Shown: one piece after another, positions 22,712 to 35,478 of the stretch
Position numbering within the stretch: position 1 is the stretch's first letter
Layout of the letters: every line of letters starts with the position of its first letter
The notes under the pieces: generated by a model
Seen by the model: only the letters and a program-made list of their open reading frames with translations
Told to the model about the DNA's origin: nothing
Databases searched by the model: none
NCBI RefSeq assembly: GCF_003286085.1
Contig: NW_020825354.1
Coordinates: 310,001-374,000, forward strand
Direction: 5' to 3'
Source of the DNA: Drosophila persimilis
Lineage: Eukaryota; Arthropoda; Insecta; Diptera; Drosophilidae
DNA: 64,000 nucleotides
Program-made: the position numbers and the translations under genes

Positions 22712-23762
22712 TTATACCCGATACTCAAAATGAGTATTGGGGTATATTAGATTTGTGGCAAAAGTGGATGTGTGTAACGTCCAGAAGGATTCGTTTCCGA
22801 CCCCATAAAGTATATATATTCTTGATCAGCATCAATAGCCGAGTCGATTGAGCCCTGTCTGTCTGTCCGTCCGTCCGTCTGTCCGTCCCCTTCAGCGCCT
22901 AATGCTCAAAGACTATAAGAGCTAGAGCAACGATGTTTTGGATCCAGACTTCTGTGATATGTCACTGCTACAAAAATATTTCAAAACTTTGCCACGCCCA
23001 CTTCCGCCCCCACAAAGGGCGAAAATCTGTGGCATCCACAATTTTAAAGATACGAGAAAACCAAAAACGCAGAATCGTAGAGAATGGCCATATCTTTTAG
23101 ACTGCAGAATCTGAATTGGATCGTATTATTATTATAGCCAGCATCAAGAAAACAATTTCATTTTTTCTCGCCCTGTCTCTCTCTAACACACACGTAGCAT
23201 AGGCGGCTTTGCTTAGAGTAAAACATTAGCGCCTAGATCTCAGAGACTATAAAAGCTAGTGCAACCAAATTTGGTATCCACACTCCTAATATATCGGACC
23301 GAGACGAGTTTGTTTCAAAATTTCGCCACACCCCCTTCCGCCCCCGCAAAGGATGCAAATCTGGGGATATTCACAAATCTCAGAGACTATTAAAGCTAGA
23401 GTAACCAAATTTAGTATCCGCACTCCTGTTAGATCTCACTATAAAACGTATATATCAAAATTTCGCCCCACCCCCTTCCGCCCCCACAAAGGACGAAAAT
23501 CTGTTGCATCCACAATATTGCAGATTTGAGAAAGCTAAAAACGCAGAATCATAGAGAATGACCATATCTATCCGGTTACGGAATCTAGATTAGATCGGAT
23601 CACGACGTCACGCTCAGACTGATTTTCTGTCTCTCTCGCACGCACTCTTTGTCGTGTCGTTTAATATTAGACGCCGCCTGCTGGAGGAGAGCCATACTGA
23701 CTTAGTATCGGGTATAACTGTAGAGTTGCGGTCTCCGAAGCAACTCACAACGTTCCCCCTCG
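22712..23762 (+). mobile_element. DINE-1: DINE-1, near full length, second of two in tandem
   Basis: Starts directly after the CCCCCTCG end of the previous copy. It has both termini, the CCGTC microsatellite and two internal AAATTTGGTATCC blocks. Non-coding and non-autonomous. Confidence 0.88.
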
Positions 23763-23769
23763 TTTTTTT

Positions 23770-24404
23770 TTTCGTTATGTGTATGTTTGTACATATGAAG
23801 TAATTCTTTTGTATTCGATTACCTTTATTTTTATATTAAAATTTACAGAAAGTTGTGAGGGTCTGAGTCTGTGGTTTTGTAGGTCGGGTAATGGGGCGTA
23901 GCTGTGGGGTACGGCCTCCTTACTCCTCCGACACTTTCCTTTACCTCTCTGTTCTCCGTAGCTCCCGCATTATAATGGCGGCGAACTTAATGGTGGCATC
24001 CCACGCCTTGGGGTCTGATACTATGAGTGGCACGATCTCTCCAACGCGGATGGTGATGGCTCTCATACTCGAAGCGGTGGCACTCGAAGAAGACGTGATG
24101 GGCGTCCTCCACGATACTCCACCGCAAGATGGGCACCAGTCCTTAGTTTCGTGGCCAAACCGCTTCAGGTACGATCAGAAGCATCCGTGGGACTCTCGTG
24201 GGAGGGTTGCAAGTGTCCCTGCGAAATAGCTCATATACCTCGGCCTTTTCTCTCACTTGCTCTGCTATTGGAACTAGTCCAGCGATGACCAGTGCTGCGT
24301 CGTCGGACAAAGTTCTAAACGCGCTGGCGATCCTGATAGCACATAAGCGGTGCTTTGCCTCCACCCCTCGTACCTTCGGCGCATTGGACCGACCACTGTA
24401 CGTG
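23770..24404 (-). mobile_element. R1-clade LINE 3' fragment
   Basis: Minus-strand frames give R1-type ORF2 C-terminal motifs: a block with A-S-A-F-R-T-L-S-D-D-A-A-L-V-I-A-G (24340-24270) and the zinc-knuckle stretch EDAHHVFFECHRF (about 24105-24060), with frameshifts between. It is distinct from the LOA fragments. It is cut at 24404 by the Tc1 element. Confidence 0.65.
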
Positions 24405-24809
24405 TACAGTGTGGTGCAGAAGTGAGTACATAATCACCATAATCATCATAATCACTGACTTTCGCCGCCCATAACAGCCAAACGAATAAAGCAAAGCAAA
24501 AGAACTTTTTTCCCATATCAATACACTTTATTCTTAGCAAATAGGTAATAATACCAAAGCGAAATGAGAAGTTGTCAAAGAGTGAAAAACAAAAAAAGAA
24601 AAAAAAAACTCGCATGTACTCAGTTTTGCACTTTTCGTTATTTGCATCTATTTTCGTTCTTTCAAGTTCTTATCAGCAAAAAAGCTTGCAGATTTACAGT
24701 TAAATCTCTTCTTTTTGTATTTTTGTTATACATAAATCACATTAAGACTTGCCTCTTACAAATCGAAGCAGATTTCTTCAATTCAATAGATCTATCGTGT
24801 GCTTAAAAA

Positions 24810-26840
24810 TGAAAAATGTTGAAAATAATATTGTGTGCCTTACTGATAGAAAAGCTTGGCATAAGTCAATCGGTGGTGATCAGAGTACAAACGAGGGGGA
24901 ACGTTGTGAGTTGCTGCGGACACCGCAACTCTACAGTTATACCCGATACTAAGTCAGTATGGCTCTCCTCCGGCAGACGCCGCTAATATTAAACGACACG
25001 ACAAAGAGTGCGTGCGAGAGAGACAGAAAATCAGTCTGAGCTTGACGTCGGGCGCTGCGTAGCCACTAAAAATTGATTTGTTCCTTTTGGCTACAAAAAT
25101 GATCCGATCTGATCCAGATTCGGCAACCAGATAGATATGGTCATTCTCTATGATTCTGCGTTTTTAGTTTACTCGAATTTGCAATATTGTGGATGCAACA
25201 GATTTTCGTCCTTTGTGTGGGCGGAAGGGGGTGGGGCGAAATTTTGAGATAAACGTTTTATAGTGAGATCTAACAGGAGTGCGGATACCAAATTTGGTTA
25301 CTCTAGCCTTAATAGTCTCTGAGATTTATGAATATCCCCAGATCTGCATCCTTTGCGGGGGCGGAAGGGGGTGTGGCGAAATTTTGAAACAAACTCGTCT
25401 CGGTCCGATATATTAGGAGTGTGGATACCAAATTTGGTTGCTCTAGCTTTTATAGTCTCTGAGATCTAGGCGCTAATGTTTTACTCTAAGCAAAGCCGCC
25501 TATGCTACGTGTGTGTTAGAGAAAGACACGGCGAGAAAAAATTAAATTGTTTTCGTGATGCTGGCTATAATAATAATACGATCCAATTCAGATTCTGCAG
25601 TCTAAAAGATATGATCATTCTCTACGATTCTGCGTTTTTGGTTTTATCGTATCTTTAAAAATGTGGATGCCACAGATTTTCGTCCTTTGTGGGGGCGGAA
25701 ATGGGCGGGGCAAAGTTTTGAAATATTTTTGTAGCAGTGACATATCACAGAAGTCTGGATCCAAAACATCGTTGCTCTAGCTCTTATAGTCTTTGAGCAT
25801 TAGGCGCTGAAGGGGACGGACAGACGGACAGACGGACGGACGGACAGACGGACAGACGGACGGACGGACAGACAGACATGGCTCAATCGACTCGGCTATT
25901 GATGCTGATCAAGAATATATATACTTTATAGGGTCGGAAACGATTCCTTCTGGACGTTACACACATCCACTTTTACCACAAATCTAATATACCCCAATAC
26001 TCATTTTGAGTATCGGGTATAAAAAGGGCGAAATGCTGTCCCCAAACCTCAAGTCCAAGGCCGCCCTAAGAAGTTAACGGACTCAGACGCTAGACTTATG
26101 ATGTCGGAAATGAGAAAAAATAAGTTGCTAACGCCAAAGAATGCTTCTATGGCCATAAACAAAAATGTTAGTTGCAGGACTGCTAGAAGAGCCCTTCGCA
26201 ACATTGGGTACATGGTAGCCGTTAAGCAAAATAAACCTGCGTTGTCGGAAAAAAATGTTAAGGTTGAAATAAAAATTGGACCACGGATGATTGGAAACGT
26301 GTTACCTGGTCTGATGAATCAAAGTTTAACCGTTTTCAATCGGATGGGAAGCAGTACAGTTGGCGCAGGCCCGGAGAGAAACTTGAAAGACATCATGCCA
26401 AGCAAACTGTTAAACATGGCGCTGGAAATATTATGGTTTGTGGATGTTTTACATGGTGGCACGTTGGTCATGCGAAAAGAGGACTACTTAAACATTTAGC
26501 AAACCCATTTTCCCAATTTTCTGGAGAAATGTGCTTATTCCGAACCACAAATAACATTTCAACAAGATGGGGATCCGAAGCACACTGCGAAAATTGTTAG
26601 AGAATGGCTGGGAAATCAAAATTTTAAACTGATGGAATGGCCAGCTCAAAGTCAATCCGATTGAAAACTTATGGTCAATCGTGAAACGACGGCTCGGTCA
26701 GTACAAATTAGCCCCATCCAACCTAGGCGATCTCTGGAGCCGCGTAGAATTGGAAAAGCTATTATTGAGAATTTGGTAGAGAGTATGCCAAACCGTGTTA
26801 ATAAAGTAATAGCTAATAAGGGTCTATGGACAAAATATTA
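24810..26840 (+). pseudogene. Tc1-like transposase, broken
   Basis: N-terminus at ATG 24810 (MKNVENNIVCLTDRKAW). After the DINE-1 insertion it continues with a helix-turn-helix region GRPKKLTDSDARL (about 26055-26095) and VSCRTARRALRNIGY (about 26170-26214). It then has WSDESKFNRF-like, QDGDPKHTA (about 26563-26590) and NPIENLW (about 26655-26675) blocks of the DDE fold. Frameshifts occur near 26280 and 26500. A deletion before NPIEN removes the usual S-P-D-L. It cannot make an active transposase. Confidence 0.7.
24892..26022 (-). mobile_element. DINE-1: DINE-1, near full length, nested in Tc1
   Basis: Begins CGAGGGGGAACG with the terminal hairpin and ends GTATCGGGTATAA. It contains the GGACAGACGG microsatellite at about 25815-25875. 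It interrupts the Tc1 coding region, so it is the younger insertion. Confidence 0.88.
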
Positions 26841-27041
26841 ATACGATGTTATTTTCTTTGATTTTTGTAAAAGTGCAAAACTGAGTACATGCGAGTTTTT
26901 TGAGTATGTACTCACTTTTTCACCTCACTGTATGTAATTGAGTGTAATAAGAGTATGCAAAATGTATAATATAAGAGAAAGTATAATGTTTGTATATAAG
27001 AAAATACCAACAAAAAATATAAATTATTAAAATAAATACAA

Positions 27042-28105
27042 TTAGTCTTCGTCCAAATATTTCAGGACGACATTTTGAAAGTCAGTCCTCATCCGCAGTT
27101 TCTGGCTTGCTGACAGCGAGCTCGGCATCAAAGGTATCAAACTTTTGAAAAATAGCAAATCGTCAGATTCTTTGTTGTTGCTATTATTTTCTATTTTCTC
27201 GATCTCTTTCTCTTTTTCGATCTCAATAATTTCATTGTCATTGTCTTCTTGTCGTTGCTTGGACGGTCCTGCCTTTTCGAAGTCATCTTTTGCACTTCGC
27301 ACCGTCATAATTTGAGTCGTATTGTCACTAAATGCCATTGATTTTTCGTCCATTAGTCCGCAGGCGTCTCCACCGAAATCATCCTTCAAAAAATGCATCA
27401 AATTGAAATATTTAAACTTCGAAACGTGAGACTCCGCTGCTGCTGCTCCTGATGCGAGTTTTGACACATTTCGCTGAGCCTTGCGATATTCGTCTTTCAA
27501 ATATTTAAATTTTTTTTTGCACTGCTCCGCTGAAAATAAAAATATGGAATGTTTCAGATATTTGTCGACTGGTATTTCCACCATACTGCACAGAGCACAA
27601 AAAAATTGCAAGTCGAGTTTTCTCAATTGTATTGGGGCCACTGATGCCAAACATTGCCGAATAAAATGACCGAAAAATTCTGGCTCGTATTATTTTAATT
27701 ATAAAAAATCATTATTGTCATATTTCCTTACTAAAACATACATAAGTCTTATTTGTTCATTATAATTATTATTAACCACACTACTATTTTACCCTATTAT
27801 TCTAAACTTGACTTTACAAAAATTTATCATCTAAATACTTAAATAAAAAATAACTCAAATACATTTTGCCCCACTGTCTATTTTCTTTTCTTCTTGCTAA
27901 TCTTTTTCACTCCTCATATATGTACATACATGAAGATAAATGCACATACAAAAAGTCAATAATAAAACGTACCTGGTTTCCCCATTTTATCTGCAATCGC
28001 CTGCCATGTTTTTTCCAAAATTAAACGATTGGAATAATTTGTATGGTGCTTATTCCACACGACCGGGCTTACCGCAATTTCACTTAGCAACTTTTCGCAG
28101 TCCAT
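27042..28105 (-). CDS. MADF-BESS domain protein, two exons, 206 aa
   Basis: Family role: sequence-specific DNA-binding regulators of the Adf-1 type, acting in the nucleus. Exon 1 (28105-27973) and exon 2 (27529-27042) join in frame (G|CG) across an intron with GTACG and TTTTCAG ends. The MADF domain spans about residues 1-90, with the typical pattern L..I...P..W, Y.N...., W..IA..MG (TWQAIADKMGKP), then AEQCKKKFKYLKDEYRK. A Glu/Lys-rich linker follows. The BESS motif (about 170-203) begins D-D-L-L-F-F-K-S-L. The ATG follows a weak Kozak context. Many such genes exist in flies, and I cannot name the orthologue. Confidence 0.85.
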
Positions 28106-29327
28106 TATCGTTCAGTACTGACATCAGATCGATCAAACTGAGCTGAGCTGATTTCAGCGAGCTTTTTCAGCTCAGCTCGGAGCAGTGTTTGTTTTTCCAG
28201 AGCTTATAAATAATCTTTCAGCTCCGGTTTCAGCTCCGATTTCAGCTACAGTGTCCGCGCTACAGGCAAGAAAACGTACGCGCACACACAAATACATATG
28301 TACAAAGAAAAAAATCAGCAAATTATTGTATTGCTTCTCATTCTGTCTAGAGAGGGAGCGAGAAAAAACCCGATATTTTCGGATCTGACACAGCATAGCT
28401 TACGATACTTGCTTCGTTTAGTCCGCTTTCAGTCGATGTAACGATTCGATGTAACGAGAAAGCTGAGACGCTGATTCTAACTGACCGAACGGAGCGAATA
28501 TCGGAGGACAAGGACCAAAACTTTTGTATGTAATAGAGGGATAGAGAGAAGCGACATTTTATAAAATCCTTGATACATCATGATCGCTTACGATCATTCG
28601 AACAAATTGGTACCCCTATTCTCTTTGAGTACCAGTTACATACATGTAAATAAGATATCCTTTAAGATATCCGTGGCAGGCTGTATGGTGAACTTTTTCG
28701 AGCTTCCTAGATAGTGATTATTTCTCGTAGATATGTAAATCTGTATGCAGACATAAACATAGACGTGTTGGTAGGTGACCTCGCGTGTCTAATATACGCC
28801 CTTACAGCCACTGCCTGCAGCTGTTGGCTGTGCCATTGAGATGTTTGAGAGCAGAGTGATCTGAAAATCATAAATTTGTATAAATGTTTCGGCGGGGGCG
28901 TCTCTAGCCCAGTGTCTCTGTCAGTGTTTCGAGTGTGTAGTGGTGAATGCTGCTGTGCGAGCATGCCTGGGACTGTGACTGTGACTGTTGAATCGGTGCC
29001 AACAACTTGACACAGCGCCGTCTCCCAGCGCTCGACGACATCTCGACAGTTGCAATTCGGGCGTTGCGGTTGGAACAACGCGTAGTCAGAACTAAATTTT
29101 TGTTTTGCTCTCCGCATTCCTGTTTTCGGTCTGACTATTCGCTGGCATACTGTGCTTGGCTTTGTGCGACTCACGGGAGTAATTAATTGACAAGTTGTTA
29201 AACATATTTATGAAGTACGGGCCGGCATTTAAATTATCCGTGTTCGGAGCTAAAAAAATTAACAATTAAAATCAATTAAGAGCAGGAGTGAAACACAGCC
29301 AAATCAAATTTAAACACAAATAAAGCG
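28106..29327. promoter_or_regulatory. Shared intergenic region between divergent genes
   Basis: Lies between the MADF gene (minus) and the proposed first exon of the SMYD gene (plus). It holds CAGCTC-rich repeats at 28130-28240, which may be promoter-proximal to the MADF gene. The stretch from about 28900 to 29327 looks like a 5' leader: low in stops pattern, GT/TG-rich, then A-rich before an ATG. No TATA box is evident. The 155-codon minus-strand ORF at 28707-29174 has no recognisable domain. Confidence 0.35.
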
Positions 29328-32300
29328 ATGCCGGGAAGGAAAAAAGTAAACACCGCAGGTGGTAGTGGATGGGCGTGGGGATGCCATTGCGGCTGTATAA
29401 TTAAAAATTAATTTGCCGCACAGACAACAGCAAACACGAGTGTTGCAAGTAAATGTAAACACTCGCATATACATATTTACATATACGCACGTGTGTACAA
29501 ATCTATATATGTATGTATGTATGTACTATACATACATATGCATGAGTATGTGCAGGCATGACATTTAATGACACGGCAAATAAAGTACACGGGAAGCAAA
29601 ACTCGACTGTTGCTTCGCGACTTGCCCAGCCCACCTAGTTTGTTGAACACAAGTAATCAAAGGTCATCACGACATATACACATGTACATACATACGAATT
29701 GTATATACAAATTCTTCGTCGGACACCATGCAGAAAATAACACAAATCTATTTTGGATTTTCTGTTTTCTCTTTGGTTTTTAATTTTTATATTGCTTTTC
29801 TGCCGATTTTCATACCCAGTACTGCTCGTACAGGAGTAGACTACGTGCGCAAGATTTTTTGGTGCTGATTTTCCTGAGACTTCTTAAGCATGACGATAGC
29901 TCTATGATACAAGAAAATAGCTTTACTATACGCATATGTCTAGGCAGAACGAATCCAGTTGATCGCAGCGCACTTCATTCCAAATTGAAGAGTATTAAGA
30001 TGAGATCTTTTTCATCACTGAAATCATACCGATCGCATAGTATGTTACCAAGACAAAGGCAAGGAAATTATCGATTTAGGTGTAGTCATCTCATTCTAAG
30101 ACTGATGCCTTGCAGTATAATTCTACACCTCTAGAACTATGAGCACAAGATTGAACTCTCAACAACCGATATCCCTTGTTCGAAATATTGGCTGTGGTAT
30201 TCGAGCGTGTGCCTTTCTTTGTTGTGATGGCATGAATTTGAGGAGGGAAATCAGAATCGTGCCACAGCTATGCCCCACCACTGCGCACTGGTCCGCAATA
30301 TTGTTCTTTGTTTTATTTATAACGGGGCGCATCGTGTATAGGCAAAGATATAAATAAGTCGGATATGAATGAATCCGAATACGATATGGAGGCGTTGATA
30401 TGGCAAAAGTTTGGAAATGGATTTTCAGCCAAGCACAAACAAACGCATATGAAAAATGATCATGAGTTATAATCAGATCGGAGGAGAGCTCCGTGCAACC
30501 AGATCGAACTTTGTTTTTATCTGATAGATTAGGGGTTCCAAAAATGTATTGTGGTAACTAGTAAAAGTCATCTACATCTACATCTATATTAAAGGTACAT
30601 CCATATTTAATGATGATTCTATATGTATATCTCGTCAGATCGTCCGATTTTAAAATACGGCTCTTTTTTTACTTTTTGCTCTGCGTTGCCTCAACTGATT
30701 GGAAAATGCTTCGCGTGATTTTTGTGCAGAACTTGATCAAGCACAACTAGATTCACTAGAAACTTTATATATAGAGGTGCAGTCCTTGCATATCAACGTC
30801 CAAAGGTAGAATACATGTATGTCTGATGAGATGAAATGACGGATTGTCATAACTGGGAAGTTCACTTCATCAGAAGTAAACCATATGATACACCGAGCTT
30901 TGAGAAATTCGGTACTTCTACATCGGAATATCGAATTTCTTTTACTTAAAATACTATGAATTTCGAATGGCCAACGTTCCGAACGGGATGTGAATTTGGG
31001 AAGGTTGTTCAAAAGGCTGCAGCTTAGCCAATCAACCATCGATTATAAACGGTACCTTAAACGACACCCAATTAGCGTGTCTATTCAAATAAACTAAAAA
31101 AAACAACAATAGCTAATTTATTTTGACTTTTCCCGTGTTTTTAAAGTCCACATTTATGTAAAATGTTCGCCCAAAATTACCGATGTTTCATTTGAAAGCT
31201 TTATATTTCCCAAACGGTAAGCTTAAGCTGAACAAATTACAAGGCTGTTTAACAGCTGCGTTCATTAGTTTTTCTGAATTGCAAAGTTCTTCAAATCAAG
31301 GTAATTATAATTCATAATTCATTCAAAAAAATGTTGGAGCCATAAGACTATCAGAAAAAGTCACTTTGATGGCAGGAAAAAAACGTCATTAGTAGGTACA
31401 TGTTTAGTACATTAGTATGAGATGCACTGAGAGAAAAACGGCAAAGTAAAAAGAAACACACCCATATTTTAAATACAAATATGGTGAAATTAAATTTACT
31501 TTGATTTAAATGTAAATGTGGTCAAAAGCTGTTTAATGCGGCCCATATTCAATGCAAATAAAAACACTTTATCATAAATATTATAAATATATTTTAAATT
31601 TGTAGGAAGTACTCATATAAATAAGAAAATATTTATTTGAAATATATTTTCATATTAATATTAAAATTTAATGGGAGGGGATATGTGCAGTTAGCCCAAA
31701 TATAACTGAATATGTAACTCAAATGGATCTTGATCCTAGTATAATACCAGGTATAGGCTGCTACTTAAGTTTCTCGCTTTACTATAAGAAAACAAACTTT
31801 GGTAGTTGAAAAATGGTTTTATTTAGCTTACAAATATTCTCCAAGAAGATTAAGATACATACTGAGCACTGTGGCACTCAAAAGGAGGTGTTTCGAAAAC
31901 AAGTCTTCATTAGCCGTTGACCATTATATTTTTTTTTTTAGCTGGAAACAAAAAGATGCTTCATTTTACATGTAAGGAAATGTCTGCAAGGCAGATGACT
32001 CCTTAATGCGATATTTTGGGTGGCTTGAAAATTCTACAACAACTTCCGACTAGCCCGTGATCCTGTAGGATCTTATTGATGGACGTCATACTAAGGTCCA
32101 AGAATTCCTCAATGTCACGGTATATGACGTGACTATTTGATCGAAATGTGACCTAGACCTGAAACTGAAATAGCAGCCCTCGTAAAACTGGAGGGGTTCA
32201 ATAATTTCCGACAGGCCTATATGTTCAGTTTGCAAGTCTTAAGGTTAATTTGTTCGGAAGTGATTTCAAATGAAACCAGGAAAAATCATAGTTGAGACGC

Positions 32301-34713
32301 ATACATATATGTGTACAATATGTAGGTATGTATGTATATATGACATTCATAGATTCCAATTAGGAAGAAGAACACTTGGCTATGAACAATAAAAGTATTC
32401 TTCATTGATAAAGAAATATCATTTCTGAGTGCAAGGGCAACCGTCGTATTGCACTGTATTTGAATTGAAGAGAGGGAGACCATTAATATATGTATTATAC
32501 CTTTTGGAAAAAAGGTAGCGTGATAGGAGTAGATATATAAAGCTCTAGGATTTTATTTATTTTATCGATTTGGTGGCAAACTATCTTAGGAGAAACGATA
32601 ATTAAGAGAGCGAAATATACTCGGTACGAGTGAAACTATTAGGAGCTCAGGACTTTTTTCTCTAGCCAAGATAAAGGCTAAAACCTTGATCTGTTGATTC
32701 ATATGGATGTGTGCATAAGGCAAAGTGGGAACATCGCACACCTATTGGACACGGTTGATTGCTATTTAATTGCCAGCTGTTAACAGCAATAGTCGTAAAA
32801 GCTTGATTTCGAAAACCAACGACCAGTCGATGGCCAGACGACAGACGGCATGGGACCGAGTGATTTATGAGGGTGTGCATGGGACAAATTAGAATACAAT
32901 TAGCAGAGGATGGCTCCGAATTCCATCGCCACTAATGAGCACTTTTTTTCTGCGGCAGATCCACCACAAAAGCAACAAGGCTAGGCATCAGCGGCACCAG
33001 AAGGCGGACAGGGACAATAACAGTGAGCAGAACACGCCTGAGAAGGAGTCTGAGGATGGGCCCAACTCTGACGCCTTCCACATTGCACAGTCCGAGATAT
33101 ATGGCCGCTATCTGGTGGCTAGCCGCCAGCTGGAGGCGGGCGAGCTGCTAATCACGGAGGAGCCACTGGCAATCGGGCCCTGCGTGAGTGGAGATGCGGT
33201 GTGCCTGGGCTGCTACCAGCCGGTCGGACTCGGGCGGGAACAGTACCGGTGCCCTGGGTGCGGGTGGCCGCTGTGTGGGGCCAGCTGCCCGGGCCTAGGC
33301 CGGCGCATTGGTCACACTACTGAGGAGTGCGCTCTGTACGGAGAGCGTCGGCCGGCGGCCGCCGAGCTTCTTAACGATCGCACTAGTCCGCCAAGAGTGA
33401 GGGACCTATACGAGCTGGTGATGATCGTGCGGATTCTGCTGCTGCGCACGCATGCGCCAGAGCAGTACGCGATGATTACCCGGATGGAGTCGCACACGGA
33501 GGAGCGGCGCAAGAACGAAAAGCTCTGGTCACACTACGAGCAGAAGGTAGTGCGGCGGCTTCGTGACGAGTGGAAGCTAGATGATCTTGCAGCGGAGGAG
33601 GAAGCCCAGGCTGTGCACGAGATCTGCGGAATCCTCGACGTCAACTGCTTCGAAATCGGGCAGAAGGGGGCCAAGGCGCGAACGCTATATCCGAGCGCCT
33701 TCCTGCTCGCGCACGACTGCAGCCCGAACACTGCGCACACGGACGACCCCCGGTCCTACGCCATCCTGTTGAGGACATCGAGGCGCGTGCGCGAGCAGGA
33801 GGCTTTGACGCTCAGCTATGCGTACACGCTGCAGGGTACCCTCAAGCGGCGCTCGTTTATGTACGAGGGCAAGCTGTTCTGGTGCCGTTGCCAGCGATGC
33901 GCCGATCCGCAGGAGCTTGGAAGTGACTGCAGCGCGCTTGTCTGCCGATCCTGCCTGAAGGGCACGGTCCGGGCGGTCACGCCTCTGGAGCAGACTGCCG
34001 ACTGGGCGTGAGTAAAGCGGGTTGAGTTGAGTGGGTGAAACGCCGGGGCTAACAAACTTACTATCTGGGCAGCTGCGATCGCTGCGATCATCGGACGAAG
34101 GCCCTCGACCTGGAGAATCAACTGGATCGCATCAATAACGATCTGGAGGCCATCGACGTTCACGACGTACCAGGACTTGAGAACTTTCTCTTACGGTGCG
34201 TATTTGCATCAGATTCACGGGATTTATTATTAATCGTTTCTAAGTAGCTATCGTGAAACTCTGCGTCCGAACCATTACCTTCTTCTGTCGGCCAAGTACT
34301 CTCTCTGCCAGATCTACGGCCGCATTAAGGGCTACCTGCTGCCCGAAATGTCGCTTCATGACATAGTCCGCAAGGAGCGCTACTGTCGAGAGTTCCTGGC
34401 TATCATCGACTTGCTGGAACCAGGCCTAACGCGTCTTAGAGGTGAGTTAGGGGTAAGCCATGTTTTCTTTTTTAAAGCCTACCCCGGTGTTTCAGGACTC
34501 ATCATGTACGAGCTACACGCTCCGGTAATGGTTATGGCACAGATGGGAATGCAGAGTGGCCAGATCTCGCGGCAGGAGTTCCAGCGCCGCCTCAAGGAGG
34601 TATCCAGACTGCTTCAAAACAGTCGCGACATCCTGCTACTGGAACCAGAGGGGTCCAGCGAACACGAAATGGGCCTGGCTGCTGCCGATGCTATCACCAA
34701 AATGGGGATCTAA
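29328..34713 (+). CDS. SMYD-type SET/MYND protein (SmydA family), 533 aa model
   Basis: Family: arthropod SMYD proteins, MYND zinc finger inserted in a SET methyltransferase fold. Exons 29328-29345 (proposed), 32959-34007, 34073-34195, 34248-34441 and 34496-34713 join in frame. MYND cysteines begin at about residue 88 (C-L-G-C ... C-P-G-C ... C) and end with H-T-T-E-E-C. The SET core has A-H-D-C-S-P-N at about 256-262, and the post-SET has C-R-C-Q-R-C (314-319). The usual Asn of N-H-S-C is Ala, so methyltransferase activity is doubtful. An apparent ATG at 32935 sits in a polypyrimidine tract before CAG, so I place the real start 3.6 kb upstream (M-P-G-R-K-K). AATAAA at 34733. Confidence 0.85.
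29346..32958 (+). other. Proposed first intron of the SMYD gene
   Basis: Donor GTAAAC at 29346; acceptor TTTTTTTCTGCGGCAG ending at 32958 with a CTAAT branch-like site at about 32932. No gene is seen inside. The block near 31520-31610 (GCGGCCCATATTCAAT ... AAATTTGTAGGA) resembles 50805-50875 and may be an old repeat. The rest is AT-rich. Confidence 0.5.
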
Positions 34714-34899
34714 GCAAACTGTCTCAAGCTGAAATAAATTTTGTATATACCCTCTAAAGTTATTACAAATTTGAACCGATGTACCAGGCCGATGACTACG
34801 GCAATTCAAGCTGAGATGCCGATGTTCTTGGGACTATAAATCTGCATTATGCGATTTACACTTCTCATGTACGCAGGTCAAGATAGTTCAGTAGTTGTC

Positions 34900-35045
34900 T
34901 GACGGCTGAATCTAGATCAGATTGAATCATTATTATAGCAAGAAGGAACAAATGACGTTTCAGTGGCTACGCTACCCCCAGCCTCGCGGTTACTCTCTCT
35001 CACACACACTCTTCATCGTGCAGTGTGCGCGCTTTGGCGGAGATG
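34900..35045 (+). mobile_element. DINE-1: DINE-1 3' region remnant
   Basis: Diverged match to the CTGAATCTGGATCAGAT ... GTGGCTACGC ... CTCTCTC part of DINE-1. Termini are gone. Confidence 0.5.
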
Positions 35046-35478
35046 AGCGATATAAAACAGCTGGTGTTGGTGTGAAAAAGCCAGATGTAGTGGGATAAAA
35101 AATTAGTAGAAAAATGGAAACAGCGAAAATATCTTAGAATTCTAATAAAAAAGCTAATTACGTGGAAGGACGATTAACGAGAATTGATTGGATTCACGCT
35201 CACTGCTGTAATGGGTCCTTCATACTCCTATTGTATTTTTTGCTTAAAAGGACTTTGAGGATTCCATAATTGAGAAGCAAAACATTGAATATGAAGTTTC
35301 CTCGTGGCAAACCAGAATTAGATGTCTGGACTTAAGAACTATTAGGGCAAGAAGAATCATAAGCCGAGTTCTTCGATACACTTGTGGGATATGGGAGCAC
35401 AAACGACGGAAACTCATTCCGGACTTTCTTTGAGAAAGGCAGAATTAGAGAGAGAAAATAGCTTGAGTGTATAATGAA
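35046..35478. other. Intergenic, nothing recognised
   Basis: AT-rich, no coding or RNA feature seen. Confidence 0.4.

Larger units (their letters stand above)
24407..26930 (+). mobile_element. Tc1/mariner element, degenerate, split by DINE-1
   Basis: Terminal inverted repeats start CAGTG...GTGAGTACATA at 24407 and end TATGTACTCAC...CACTG at 26930, flanked by TA (24405-24406, 26931-26932), the Tc1 target site. An inner repeat (ACTCGCATGTACTCAGTTTT near 24610 against its reverse near 26890) shows the left TIR is interrupted by about 130 extra bases. The transposase reading frame runs from about 24810 to 26840 with DINE-1 at 24892-26022 in the middle. Confidence 0.75.

Noticed and set aside
28707..29174. 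155-codon minus-strand ORF
   Set aside because: No domain, no codon or splice support, and it overlaps the likely leader of the SMYD gene.
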